A stretch of 64,000 nucleotides of DNA from an uncultured Acetatifactor sp. (GTDB lineage Bacteria > Bacillota > Clostridia > Lachnospirales > Lachnospiraceae): positions 28,775 through 92,774 of the forward strand of contig CAKRTS010000016.1 of assembly GCA_934402315.1 (NCBI GenBank), written 5' to 3'. Below the pieces are notes generated by a model. The model did no database searches and had not been told where the DNA came from. It was given only the letters and a program-made list of their open reading frames with translations. This document shows, piece by piece, positions 8,015-16,900 of this stretch (position 1 is its first letter; the number at the start of each line of letters is the position of its first letter). The translations under genes were made by a program, and so were the position numbers.

Positions 8015-9614
8015 AGCCCGCAGCACAGGGGAACGCATCAGGCTGCCGCAGAGTTCGGTGTGGAGTAGGCGGCTTTCAGGATTTTGCATTTGTTTGACAG
8101 GAGAGGGGATAGATTACCGGCTTCCCGTATTCCGAAGGGCGGACGGCGGTACGCGGATACGCTATCTCTGGGATCAGACACTGAGGACGGAGCGGGCGCA
8201 GCCGCCGGAGGGCTTCCGGATCGGCGCGGAATTTGACGAGGCGCAGATCAATGCCGCGCTGCGGGCGGAGTCGCGGCAGGAGCAGTACAATCTTTTGCCC
8301 ACGGTCGATACGAGCGGGCATGGCACAGCGGTCGCGGGAATCGCGGCGGGGTACAGCCGGGCCGGGGCGGCAGAGCCGGGCGAAGCAGGAGATACAGCAG
8401 CGGGGCAGGCAGGCGGTTTGGGTGCGGCGCAGTTGACGGAAGCGGGAGCGTACAGGGGCGTCGCCCCGGAGGCGGAGCTGCTGATTGTAAAGCTTGGACT
8501 ACCGGATGCGTCGTCGTTCCCGAGAACAACGGAGATCATGCGCGCGATCACATGGGCGCTGCGGAAGGCGCAGGAGCTTGGGATGCCGCTGGTAATCAAT
8601 CTGAGCTTCGGGAACAGCTACGGGGCGCATGATGGCAGCTCCCTGCTGGAGAGATTTCTGGACAATGCCGCGGAGATCGGAAGGACGGTGATCTGCGTCG
8701 GAAGCGGAAACGACGGGGCGAGCGCCGGGCATCTGGCGGGGAGCTTCGGGCAGGCGGTGAGGGGGAGCCGTGGACAGACGGCGGGAGGAAGTCCTGGGCA
8801 GATGACAGGCGGATCAGTGGAGAATGTCGAACTGGCAGTCGGAGAGTACGAGAGCAGCCTGGGCATCCAGCTATGGAAGAATTACAGCGACGTTTACAAT
8901 ATCCGGCTGCGCTCACCCGGCGGGCAGGAAGCACCACTGCCGGCGGATATACAGGGAGGAAAATATACCTTGCAGCTGGAACAGACGCAGGTGCTGGTCT
9001 TCATCGGGGAGCCGCAGCCCTATGAGGCGGCGCAGGAGATTTATCTTGAGCTGCTCCCTGTCGGAAGACGCTATATTGACAGCGGCGTGTGGACGGTGCG
9101 GCTCGAGGCGGTGAGGCTTGTGACAGGGCAGTTTTACTTTTATCTGCCGAGTGCGGCGGCGAGGAGCGCGGCGACAAGGTTTTTCCTTCCGACCCCGGAG
9201 GTGACGCTGACGATACCTGCGACCGCAGCGAAGGTCATCACAGTCGGCGCCTATGACAGCACCTACGATTCCTATGCGGACTTTTCCGGCAGGGGATATG
9301 CGGATGCGGAGAGGACGATCGGTGTCGTCACGGCGGGACTTGCAAAGCCGGATTTTGTCGCACCAGGTGTCGGCATTGTTGCGCCCGATCTCTACGGCGG
9401 CTTTCTTCCGGTCACAGGGACCTCCTTTGCGACACCGATTGCTGCCGGGGCGGCGGCGCTTCTGATGGAGTGGGGGATCGTCAAGGGAAACGATCCGTTT
9501 CTCTACGGCGAAAAGGTCAAGGCGTATCTGCGCCGCGGCGCGCAGCCTCTGCGCGGCGAGACCATTTATCCCAACGCGCGGGTCGGGGCTGATGGTATAA
9601 TAGTGTCAAGTTAG
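7953..9614 (+). pseudogene. S8 subtilase (CspC-like), truncated at both ends
   Basis: An open frame of 553 codons, of which homology to bacterial S8 peptidases begins only near 8094 ('GEGIDYRLPVFRRADGG', then 'RYLWDQT'). The block before 'GIDYR' normally carries the catalytic Asp (a DSG/DTG motif). It is missing here, and the upstream frame is recombinase-derived. The catalytic His ('SGHGTAVAGIAAG'), the oxyanion-region 'NLSFGNSYGAHDG' and the nucleophile Ser ('GTSFATPIAAGAAALL') are present. The family usually ends with roughly ten more residues after 'YPNARVG'; here the 3' end runs into a repeat-bounded sequence at 9591. The composition is visibly more GC-rich than its neighbours. No clear ribosome site serves the homologous part. 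It is most likely a gene fragment stranded between two mobile-element junctions. Confidence 0.75.
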
Positions 9615-9753
9615 TAAGAAGCCAGTAAAATCAAAGGTTTCCGCTGATTTAGTCCTATGAAAAAACCGCTGTGAGAACAGCAAAAATGATTAGGATGGGC
9701 TCATTTTTAATCTTGAAACTGAAAAATAAGCAACTTGACACTAAATTACCATC
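9591..9753. repeat. 163-bp sequence bounded by 22-bp inverted repeats
   Basis: The left arm at 9591-9612 reads GATGGTA-TAA-TAGTGTCAAGTT. The right arm at 9732-9753 is its reverse complement except for the central three bases (19 of 22 match). The element cuts into the 3' end of the subtilase gene and supplies its last seven codons. It has no coding capacity. This is the form of a MITE or of an insertion-sequence end pair with the transposase deleted. No target duplication is obvious at the outer edges. A small GCTGT-GAGA-ACAGC hairpin and one copy of TTAGTCCTA lie inside. Confidence 0.6.
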
Positions 9754-9762
9754 AAGTATTTT
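9735..9762 (+). promoter_or_regulatory. Candidate sigma-A promoter for the ICE leader
   Basis: A perfect -35 box TTGACA (9735-9740) is followed by a 16-nt spacer and TATTTT (9757-9762, four of six matches to TATAAT). It lies in the right arm of the inverted repeat and would start a transcript near 9769 that enters the leader hairpin and the first ICE genes. It is assigned from consensus only. Confidence 0.45.
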
Positions 9763-9817
9763 GACGGTTTATGAAGTGTACCTTGAAAGAGGTGATAACT
9801 GAATATTTAACATTTAG

Positions 9818-9887
9818 GTAGGACTAAATTAGCTCTTTTGTGGACAAGCGCCACGGTTGCATAGCTAACTTAGTCCTACTTTTTATT
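9818..9887 (+). terminator. Leader hairpin with T-run, probable attenuator
   Basis: The arms 9818-9834 (GTAGGACTAAATTAGCT) and 9863-9879 pair over 17 positions with one mismatch around a 28-nt loop. They are followed by TTTTTATT, the form of an intrinsic terminator. The loop can fold a small GTGG/CCAC stem. It lies between the candidate promoter and the first ICE gene, so it would act on expression of the whole downstream operon. A 16-codon reading frame (9771-9821) has its stop in the first base of the hairpin arm, as in leader-peptide attenuators, but no good ribosome site precedes it. The 9-mer TTAGTCCTA of the right arm also occurs at 9649-9657. Confidence 0.6.
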
Positions 9888-9914
9888 GCAGAAAAGAGGG
9901 AGTAAGAAATAGCG

Positions 9915-10301
9915 ATGACAAAAAAAGAGCTAATTAAGTTTTTAGACGGACTGGTGGAGTTAGCCAGTGAGGAAAACAAGGCAAAAGCAGTATTGGCAAA
10001 AGAAAAATTCCTGAGTGACTTTGAAAAGAGTTACGGATATGAAAAGGAGGTAATCACAGAAGCTTCAAAGCTGCCACCACACTATATAGCAGCAATGCCG
10101 GATTCTGTGCAGGAAGAAATCAGGCAGAAAGTAATAGTGGCATTGACAGAACATGGCGAATGTACTCCTGAAAATGTTGACCGTGCCATGAGTTCCAAAA
10201 TCTATGACTTAGAAGCTCTGATTGACATTCGTGAGTATGTCGAACGGATGGAGGCGGAACAGAGAAAGAAGGCGGAGCAGAAAAGGAGGGGCGGCAGATG
10301 A
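9915..10301 (+). CDS. Conserved ICE protein of unknown function (first gene)
   Basis: A 128-residue soluble, highly charged protein with no motif I recognise. It has helical heptad-like stretches at both ends and a strongly basic tail ('KKAEQKRRGG'). The ATG is preceded by AGGGAG. It is the first gene after the leader hairpin and its stop overlaps the next small gene (ATGA), so it belongs to the same transcript. Being first and followed by an HTH protein, it could be regulatory, but nothing in the sequence proves this. Confidence 0.7.
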   Translation: MTKKELIKFLDGLVELASEENKAKAVLAKEKFLSDFEKSYGYEKEVITEASKLPPHYIAAMPDSVQEEIRQKVIVALTEHGECTPENVDRAMSSKIYDLEALIDIREYVERMEAEQRKKAEQKRRGGR

Positions 10302-10435
10302 TAGCGGCAGGATTTATAGCAGCGTTTATGTTTGTACTTGCACTTTCAAAGTCAGCAGGGATGGCAGACAGAAAAATGGAGGAACTGCACAGGCTTTCCG
10401 CCGAGGGAAAGGCGGGTGGCGTGGATGGGAATTAA
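10298..10435 (+). CDS. Small single-span membrane protein (45 aa)
   Basis: The start overlaps the previous stop (ATGA) and AGGAGGGG lies just upstream. The first 18 residues form one hydrophobic helix ('IAAGFIAAFMFVLAL') and the rest is a short charged tail. It overlaps the following gene by 11 nt. The tight coupling and good ribosome site argue that it is translated. The function is unknown; an N-terminal anchor with a short cytoplasmic tail is the simplest reading. Confidence 0.6.
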   Translation: MIAAGFIAAFMFVLALSKSAGMADRKMEELHRLSAEGKAGGVDGN

Positions 10436-10703
10436 CGTAAGGGTACAGAACGCTCCAAAACCGGACGGAATTATAGCAGCACAGGTAAAACTTGAAAATG
10501 ATTTAAGAAGCTGTATGCAGTGCCGATTTTTTTACGGAAATAACAGCCAGTGTCTAGCAAGGAAGTGTGTTAAGGAGGAAAGCAGGCCTAAAATTGCGGA
10601 ACAGGACAGGGAAGATATGTGTTTTGGATGCCCGTATAAACAATCAGACAAGTATTGCTTTCCCTGTATGAAAAAAATTTTAAGGGGTGGTAAAAACAAA
10701 TGA
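10425..10703 (+). CDS. Cysteine-rich, probable zinc-binding small protein
   Basis: Ninety-two residues from the ATG at 10425; a longer upstream extension exists only as frame read-through. Cysteines are spaced as two ribbon-like sets: 'CMQCRFFYGNNSQC' followed by 'KC', and 'CFGCPYKQSDKYCFPC'. This pattern suggests one or two structural zinc sites, as in small DNA- or protein-binding ribbons of phages and ICEs. It overlaps both neighbours, placing it in the early operon ahead of the HTH regulator. No specific family is recognised. Confidence 0.65.
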   Translation: MGINVRVQNAPKPDGIIAAQVKLENDLRSCMQCRFFYGNNSQCLARKCVKEESRPKIAEQDREDMCFGCPYKQSDKYCFPCMKKILRGGKNK

Positions 10704-11194
10704 ATGAGTATGAGAAAGACATTCTGAAATTGTTAGAGGCACATGCAAAAATCGGTAAGAGTGACGTGATTAGAAATATCAATAAAGCTGTCAGGAGCAG
10801 CGGAATATACTGGAAAGGCAAAAACGTATGGATAAGTAATGTTACAGGTTATCCGATTGGCACAGTTTACGGATGGTTAAATCATGCAGAGTGCAGGGCA
10901 CTCAATAAAATACCGTTGAGCGCTATGTGCAGGATAGCAATCGCTTTAAAAATATCTGTATGGGATCTGTTAGAGACAGAGGAAAAGGAGCAGGATGCGG
11001 ACGAACCCAGGATTGACAGGAGAAGCAAGCTGTACTGGCATATCCGCAGGAAAGAGGCAGAGGACATATGGAACCGCAGTGATGCGCATGAAAACGGAAC
11101 ATGGGGCGAACAGCCCAAAGCGGTTCAGAGGGAATTTCTTGACAGACTGTATCTTGAACGGTTAGAAGCTGATAAAGGTGGTAAAACAACATGA
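10700..11194 (+). CDS. HTH (XRE-like) regulator
   Basis: A 164-residue protein. Residues ~40-95 read as a helix-turn-helix unit: 'ISNVTGYPIGTVYGWLN' resembles the turn and recognition helix, and 'LSAMCRIAIALKISVWDLLE' is the closing helix common in Cro/CI-like repressors. The C-terminal half is charged and includes a 'YWHIRRKEAEDIWNR' helix, perhaps for oligomerisation. It starts at an ATGA overlap with the upstream gene. Its place near the start of the operon, downstream of the leader hairpin, makes it a candidate regulator of ICE transfer genes. Its binding site is not identified. Confidence 0.65.
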   Translation: MNEYEKDILKLLEAHAKIGKSDVIRNINKAVRSSGIYWKGKNVWISNVTGYPIGTVYGWLNHAECRALNKIPLSAMCRIAIALKISVWDLLETEEKEQDADEPRIDRRSKLYWHIRRKEAEDIWNRSDAHENGTWGEQPKAVQREFLDRLYLERLEADKGGKTT

Positions 11195-11217
11195 ATAAAT
11201 TATGGAGGAAGAACAGG

Positions 11218-12141
11218 ATGGAAAAACATATTGAAGTAATCGGGATCGATCATGGCTGGTCGAATATGAAAACAGCTACACACATTTTTACGACAGGAGT
11301 AAAGGAGATCACGACGGAACCCGCATTTTATGATGATGTGGTGGAACTGGACGGAAGATATTACAAGGTAGGCGGGAAACGTCTTGAGGTCAGGGACACG
11401 AAAGTTGAGAATGACAACTTCTATCTGCTTACCCTTGCGGCAATCGCAAAGGAACTGAAACAGCGGGGAATGAGAAATGCGGATGTCCTTTTATCGGTAG
11501 GACTTCCCCTGACAAGGTTCGGTGCAGAGAAGCAGGACTTCATTGATTATCTGTTAAAGAAGAAAGAAGTCGGTTTCCGCTTTGAGAAAGAGAAGTATAC
11601 GGCAAGGATAGCAAGGGTGTCCGTATTCCCACAATGCTATGCGGCAGTTGCAGAGCAGTTGAGAACTCTGCCGGGGCGTGTGGTAGTGGTGGATATAGGG
11701 AGCTGGACCATTGACATCATGCCGATAGAGAATGGCAAGCCGAATGAGGCGGAGTGTATCACAAGCCAGCAGGGACTTATCCGCTGCATGAGAATAATCA
11801 ATGAGGAATGTAACAGGCAGATCGGGCAGGAACTTGAGGAAAACGTGATACAGCAGGTCATGGCTACCGGAGAGGCAGCATTACCGGATAAGTACATGAA
11901 CATTGTAAAGGACTGCCTGCGTGATTTTGCACAGAAAGTCTACAATACCCTGAAAGAACACGGTTACAACCTCGATGTGATACCGATTGTGTTCGTAGGA
12001 GGCGGTGCGGCGGTCATGCGGTTGTTCGGTTCACATGAAGGCGGGAATTTCCGCTACATTGAGGACATCAAAGCAAATGCAAAGGGGTATGAACAGCTTG
12101 GCAGGGTTTTCCTTGCAAAGCATCGTAACCAGATAGGATAG
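11218..12141 (+). CDS. parM: ParM/StbA-like actin-family segregation ATPase
   Basis: 307 residues from the ATG at 11218, which follows GGAGGAAG at good spacing; an alternative ATG at 11191 overlapping the previous stop would add nine residues. Actin-fold signatures are visible: phosphate-1 'IGIDHGWSNMKT', phosphate-2 'VVVVDIGSWTIDIM' and the adenosine-side 'VFVGGGAAVM'. Such proteins polymerise to push plasmid copies apart. The gene is followed after 11 nt by a small ribbon-helix-helix-like protein, the classical ParM-ParR order. On an ICE it could stabilise the excised circular form. The family call is strong; the partition role is inferred. Confidence 0.85.
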   Translation: MEKHIEVIGIDHGWSNMKTATHIFTTGVKEITTEPAFYDDVVELDGRYYKVGGKRLEVRDTKVENDNFYLLTLAAIAKELKQRGMRNADVLLSVGLPLTRFGAEKQDFIDYLLKKKEVGFRFEKEKYTARIARVSVFPQCYAAVAEQLRTLPGRVVVVDIGSWTIDIMPIENGKPNEAECITSQQGLIRCMRIINEECNRQIGQELEENVIQQVMATGEAALPDKYMNIVKDCLRDFAQKVYNTLKEHGYNLDVIPIVFVGGGAAVMRLFGSHEGGNFRYIEDIKANAKGYEQLGRVFLAKHRNQIG

Positions 12142-12152
12142 GAGTGGGGCAT

Positions 12153-12587
12153 ATGGGAAAATCAAATATCTGCTATCATAATGTCCGGCTCAACCTTGAT
12201 AATGAGCAGCATTGCAGGGTACACAGGATTCTGGCGGAACTGAATACAGAAATACACAAATCAGTCAATCAGTTCATCGTCAATGCGGTAGATTTCTATA
12301 TCCGCAGTCTGAATGATGAAAGCCTTGTCAAAGAGACAGGGGAACCGAAGAAAAATGCAGGGTACATTACAAGGGAAGATCTGGACGGTATACGGTCAGA
12401 CTTGAAAAACGAAGTCAAGAATGAGATTATCATGCTGCTTGGAGCGGCACTCGGAGCCGGAACTGTGAGGGTGGCGGAGGGTGCTGCGGGTAGGGGCAAC
12501 ATGGACAGCACAGCAATGAAAGCGGCAGAAGATACAAGGGAAACAGAAGATCCAACCATGATGGAACTGGTTGACGGCTGGGGATAG
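12153..12587 (+). CDS. ParR-like partner of the ParM homologue
   Basis: 144 residues from the ATG at 12153 (AGGATAGGAG upstream; a GTG at 12144 is possible but too close to that site). The first ~55 residues ('VRLNLDNEQHCRVHRIL', then 'KSVNQFIVNAVDFYI') fit a ribbon-helix-helix DNA-binding fold as in ParR. The second half is an acidic, probably flexible tail that could contact the ParM filament. It lies directly behind parM. A centromere-like repeat array was not recognised next to it; the octamer array at 23137-23308 is the nearest repeat cluster. The assignment rests on fold pattern and gene order. Confidence 0.65.
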   Translation: MGKSNICYHNVRLNLDNEQHCRVHRILAELNTEIHKSVNQFIVNAVDFYIRSLNDESLVKETGEPKKNAGYITREDLDGIRSDLKNEVKNEIIMLLGAALGAGTVRVAEGAAGRGNMDSTAMKAAEDTRETEDPTMMELVDGWG

Positions 12588-12654
12588 GAGGAAAATTCCT
12601 CTGCTCCTGCAAGGGCAGTCGCATTTTCCTTCGGAAAACAAGGAGGAATGTTTT

Positions 12655-12837
12655 ATGGCAGGAATCGTTTTAAGAAAGACCGGAGTGGTATTGCTTACCA
12701 TATTGAAATGGATATTACAGGCGGTGCTTGTGGCATTGAAGCTGGTGCTTGGGATGGCTAAACTGTTCCTGCTGTTACTTGCCCTTGTTATGAGGATTGT
12801 GCTGACTATGGCAGGCGTTTCAGCAGGCAGACGATGA
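12655..12837 (+). CDS. Small hydrophobic membrane protein (60 aa)
   Basis: An ATG eight nt after AGGAGG opens a 60-residue, almost wholly hydrophobic protein, 'VVLLTILKWILQAVLVALKL' then 'LFLLLLALVMRIVLTM', enough for one long or two short membrane helices. It ends in 'SAGRR'. It is the first of three tiny genes that each carry a strong ribosome site before the lipoprotein gene. The function is unknown; a membrane accessory of the conjugation apparatus or a toxin-like peptide are both possible. Confidence 0.6.
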   Translation: MAGIVLRKTGVVLLTILKWILQAVLVALKLVLGMAKLFLLLLALVMRIVLTMAGVSAGRR

Positions 12838-12851
12838 AGGAGGTGGTAAAT

Positions 12852-12935
12852 ATGTGGATACTGAAATTCTACAAGGCATATGCAAAGGACAAGAGACTGA
12901 AAAGAATGCTTGCATATTTTGGCAGAATGAAGTAG
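12852..12935 (+). CDS. Very small basic ORF (27 aa)
   Basis: A 27-codon frame starting 9 nt after AGGAGGTGG, one of the better ribosome sites in the region. The peptide is aromatic and basic (WILKFYKAYAKDKRLKR) and could lie on the membrane surface as an amphipathic helix. It is tightly spaced between two other tiny frames. It is a real gene by its ribosome site; no homologue is recognised. Confidence 0.5.
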   Translation: MWILKFYKAYAKDKRLKRMLAYFGRMK

Positions 12936-12952
12936 TTTCATAGGAGGAAACA

Positions 12953-13003
12953 ATGCATAGAATACGGGACAGACCTGAACCGATATGTGTCCCGTGTATA
13001 TGA
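12953..13003 (+). CDS. Possible 16-aa ORF with strong ribosome site
   Basis: The frame follows TAGGAGGAAACA and encodes MHRIRDRPEPICVPCI. It contains a CVPC pair and is immediately followed by an inverted repeat (13015-13068). It may be a leader peptide controlling the downstream lipoprotein gene, or simply a ribosome-loading site. Evidence is limited to the ribosome site and position. Confidence 0.35.
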   Translation: MHRIRDRPEPICVPCI

Positions 13004-13014
13004 TACAGAGTCTG

Positions 13015-13068
13015 CCCATAAGGGACAGGACAGTGGTACACGGACACAGCCTGCCTTTCCCTTATGGG
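13015..13068 (+). repeat. Perfect 11-bp inverted repeat in the lipoprotein leader
   Basis: CCCATAAGGGA at 13015-13025 is repeated inverted at 13058-13068, with a 32-nt spacer. In RNA it would fold a hairpin ending about 20 nt before the lipoprotein start, without a T-run. It may control translation of the lipoprotein together with the tiny frame upstream, or be an operator for a dimeric regulator. Confidence 0.5.
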
Positions 13069-13088
13069 GGAAAGGAAAGGTGATTCAT

Positions 13089-13865
13089 ATGAAAAAGAGA
13101 TTATTTCTGATTTTATCCGTAACTGTCATGCTTGCTGCCGGATGCGGCAATAAGGACAATATCCTGCCTGATATGGAGACGGAAGCGGCTGAAACAGCAA
13201 CAGACACTGAGGAACCGGATATGGCGGAGGATAAGGAAGTCCCTGCTGCGGATCAGGCAGAAAACGGGGATACCGAAAAAGAGCAGACCGAAAAGGAAAC
13301 GGCGGAAGAGACAGGGCAGGAAGAGGGGGATAAGGAGGCAGGGGAAACGCCTGAACCCAAGCCTGCAAGCCAGCCGGGGCAGAAAGAGGAAACGGAACCT
13401 GCACAGGGCAGTACAGATGTGCCAAAGCAGGAGGAAACGAAGCAGGAAGAAACAAAGCCGGAAGAGACGAAGCCGGAGGAAACAAAGCAGCAGGAACCGG
13501 CAGTGATCGCAGTATCCTATGATCCCGTTTCCGTATGCAGTCAGGCGGTTGCAAAGTGTCAGGCGGGCGGCATGATAACCACCACGGACAACCTTGCAAG
13601 CCTGCTGGCAGAGGGGAAGATAACGCAGGAAGAATACAATTCCTATTATCCGTATGACGGACTGGGCTATTACAGCGTTTTTGTGGAGACAGACCTGAAT
13701 GAAGCGTCCACCACGTCCGGCAGGAAACTCGGCAGCGAGGACGGGATAGCGGATTACATTGCGGGAATGATGCTGCTGGAAACGGAACCTGTGTTTTACA
13801 TTGAGTATGCAGGAGTGTATAACCTGAACGGGACGGATTTTTATGAGTTCCGCTGTTACAGGTAA
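13089..13865 (+). CDS. Cell-surface lipoprotein with acidic repeat linker
   Basis: 258 residues from the ATG at 13089. The signal peptide ends in a lipobox 'LAAGC' (Cys19), so the protein is anchored to the outer face of the membrane. Residues ~25-140 are a Glu/Thr/Pro/Gln-rich linker with short repeats of the form 'EETKPEETKPEETKQ'. The C-terminal ~115 residues are a compact domain ('YDPVSVCSQAVAKCQAGGM', ending 'GTDFYEFRCYR') of no family I know. Its place before the giant adhesin suggests a surface role in conjugation, perhaps surface exclusion or wall spanning. It ends before a strong terminator. Confidence 0.75.
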   Translation: MKKRLFLILSVTVMLAAGCGNKDNILPDMETEAAETATDTEEPDMAEDKEVPAADQAENGDTEKEQTEKETAEETGQEEGDKEAGETPEPKPASQPGQKEETEPAQGSTDVPKQEETKQEETKPEETKPEETKQQEPAVIAVSYDPVSVCSQAVAKCQAGGMITTTDNLASLLAEGKITQEEYNSYYPYDGLGYYSVFVETDLNEASTTSGRKLGSEDGIADYIAGMMLLETEPVFYIEYAGVYNLNGTDFYEFRCYR

Positions 13866-13925
13866 GAGGGCATACCGATGTATTATTGAGTAAATGAAAG
13901 AATCAAACAGAATAACAGTAAACGG

Positions 13926-13963
13926 AAAATGACAAGCCATTTCACATGACTTGTCATTTTTTT
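13926..13963 (+). terminator. Intrinsic terminator after the lipoprotein gene
   Basis: AAAATGACAAG (13926-13936) pairs perfectly with CTTGTCATTTT (13950-13960) around a 13-nt loop and leads into further Ts. It separates the early ICE operon from the adhesin gene, which has its own AGGAGG site at about 13976. Confidence 0.8.
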
Positions 13964-13988
13964 GCCCTATTATAAGGAGGAGATCTGA

Positions 13989-16900
13989 ATGAAACAGAAA
14001 ATGAAAAGATTTATGGCAGGCTTCTTAGCCCTGCTCACGGTCTTTACCACGCTGTTTAGTAATGGGACGACTGCTTTTGCGGCAAGTTCCAGCGCAAACA
14101 TCGCTTTCTGGTATGCATCGACAAGAGCATCGGGCGAGGTAAGCGAGTTAAAGGCAGGCTATGACCACGGGAAAGTCCTGTATGCCATACTGGACGGCAA
14201 TGCCGCCTACTGCATGAATTTTGGTCTGGCGGCGGACGGCGGGCAGCTTATGAACAGCTACCCTAATTCAAGCACTTCCATGTCGGCACAGCAGGAAAAA
14301 CTTTTAAGCTATTGTCTGTATTTTGGGTTTAACAGCAACAGCGCATCAGCGCCGTCCAATGACCAGTGCGACCAGTTCATAGCGACACAGGCAATGGTAT
14401 GGATCATCGTGGGGAACCTGTTCGATACAGGCAGCGGGGATTCGGCAGCAAGGAAGCTGTGCGATTCGGCTCCGAACCCGTCATCGTCCTATGCTTATTA
14501 TACAAGCCTGAAAAATAGCATCAGCAAGTCTTATAATGCGACAAGACCAAGTTTTGCAAGCAGGACACAGAGCGGTGCGGAAACTTATGAGCTGAAATGG
14601 AATGAGGGGAACCAGCGTTTTGAGAAAACCCTTACTGACAGCAACGGCGTACTTTCCAGTTTTGACATTTCGCTGGGCGGGTACACGGTGGAAAAGAATG
14701 GGAACAGCGTTACCATTTCCAGCAGGGAAGTAAACACAGCGGCAACAATGGCAACCATGAACTCCACGGCAGGCGAAGTGGAGACAACTTCAAGCTGTGT
14801 GTTCTGGCTCACGGAAAAAGCAAACTATCAGGAGTTTGTTTCGGAACGTCCCAGCGCCGATCCTATCCATGCCTATTTTAAGGTTAAGACGGAAAACATC
14901 GGCTATGGGGAAATCGTAAAGACCGACGAAGCCAGTGGCGTGAAGCTGGCAGGTGCCGTATATGGCATCTATTCTGACAGCGGATGCACCAATAAGGTAG
15001 ATACCATGACTACAGACGGCAACGGTTATGCAAAATCCAATGCGCTTGTGGCGGGAACCTACTATGTAAAGGAAATTACCGCTCCGAAAGGATATGTACT
15101 GAGCGGCAAAGTCCACACACTGACCGTCAAGGCAGGACAGACAACCGGGATCAGCGCAACGGACAAGGAGCAGCTTGGCGCAATCACTATCTATAAGGAA
15201 GGGGAAGTGCTGACCGGATGGAATGGCAGCAATTTCACTTATGAGAAAAAGAAACTGCCGGGGGCTGTTTTCAAAGTGACGGCAGGCGCAGACATTTACA
15301 AGGCAGACGGCACAAAAATCTATAACAAAGGGGACCTGATCGCTGAAAACCTTGTGAGCGGAAGCGACGGAAAAGTGCTGTTATCAGACCTTCATCTTGG
15401 AACCTATACCGTGACAGAGACAAAGAGCATTGACGGATACACTATCAATACCACACCGCAGACCGTAAAAATCGAGTATAAGGACCAGACGGTGGAAGTG
15501 CAGTATGAGGCAACAACCATCCTGAATACCAGACAGAAAGCGGAAGTTTCCGTTACAAAGAAGGATTCCGAGACAACAAACCCGCTGGACGGCGGACAGT
15601 ACACGCTTTATGCGGGAAATGACATCAGGAATTATGCAGGACAGGTCATCGTGACAAAGGGGACTGCATTACAGACCGTTACAACAGGGGAGGACGGCAG
15701 CGCCGCTTACACGGTAGACCTTCCAATCGCAAACAGCTACTATATTTCAGAGACACAGGCACCTTATGCATATTACAGGAACAGTTCTGATATATACAGC
15801 TTCAATTTCAATTACCTGCCGGAGACAACCGCAAAGGCAACATTTACACACACCTTTGCAAATGACAGGACAACCGCAAAAATCCACATCTACAAGGTGG
15901 ATAAAGAGACAGGAAAAGCAGTTCCGCAGGGTGACGCAACTCTGGAGGGCGCTGTTTACGGCTTATATGCCCGCAATGACATTGTACACCCGGACGGTGC
16001 AACAGGCATTATCTTCCATGCGGGGGATATTGTTGCCACACTGACAACCGATGAGGGCGGCAATGCAGAGGTAAAGAACCTCTATCTCGGCAACTACTAT
16101 GTAAAGGAAATCACACCGTCGGAAGGGTATCTCCTTGACGAAGAGGAACATGATGTTGTCTGCGATTATGAGGGCGATCTGGTAGCGGAAGTGTCAAGAA
16201 GCACAACATCGGCAGAGCAGGTCATCAAGCAGCCGTTCCAGCTTATCAAAGTATCCGACAACGGGGACGACACGGAAGCGCCTGTACTGTCCGGCGCAGG
16301 CTTTAGGGCATACCTGAAATCTTCCTTATCCGTACTGGAAGATGGAAGTTATGATTTTGACAGCGCAGAAGCCGTAAAAATCGGCAGCAAGGGGGAGACT
16401 ACCCTTTTCACGGATGCAAAGGGGCATATCGTGACACAGCCGATCCCTTACGGCACTTATGTGGTGATTGAAACAGTCACTCCGCACAACATGGAAACAG
16501 TAAGACCTTTTGAAGTAAGGATTGTGGAGAACCACCCGGCAGAACCGCAGGTATGGCGTGTGTTCATTGACCGTGAATTTACTGCAAAGCTGCGTGTGAT
16601 CAAGAAGGACGCTGACACAAAGCAGACAGTCCTTATCCCGAATACGGAGTTTAAGATTTTCAACATTGACAAAAACGAATATGTCAAGATGGTTACAACT
16701 TATCCGTCAAAGGTTACGCACACTTCTTTCTTCACGGACAGCGACGGCGACTTAATCCTGCCTGACACACTGAAGATTGGGAATTACCGCATTGAGGAAG
16801 TGGCAGCGCCTTTCGGATATGTGCTGAACACAGATTATGTGGAAGTGTCGGTTGATTCCGATACGTTCTATGAGACTGATCCCGACACCTATGATGCAAT

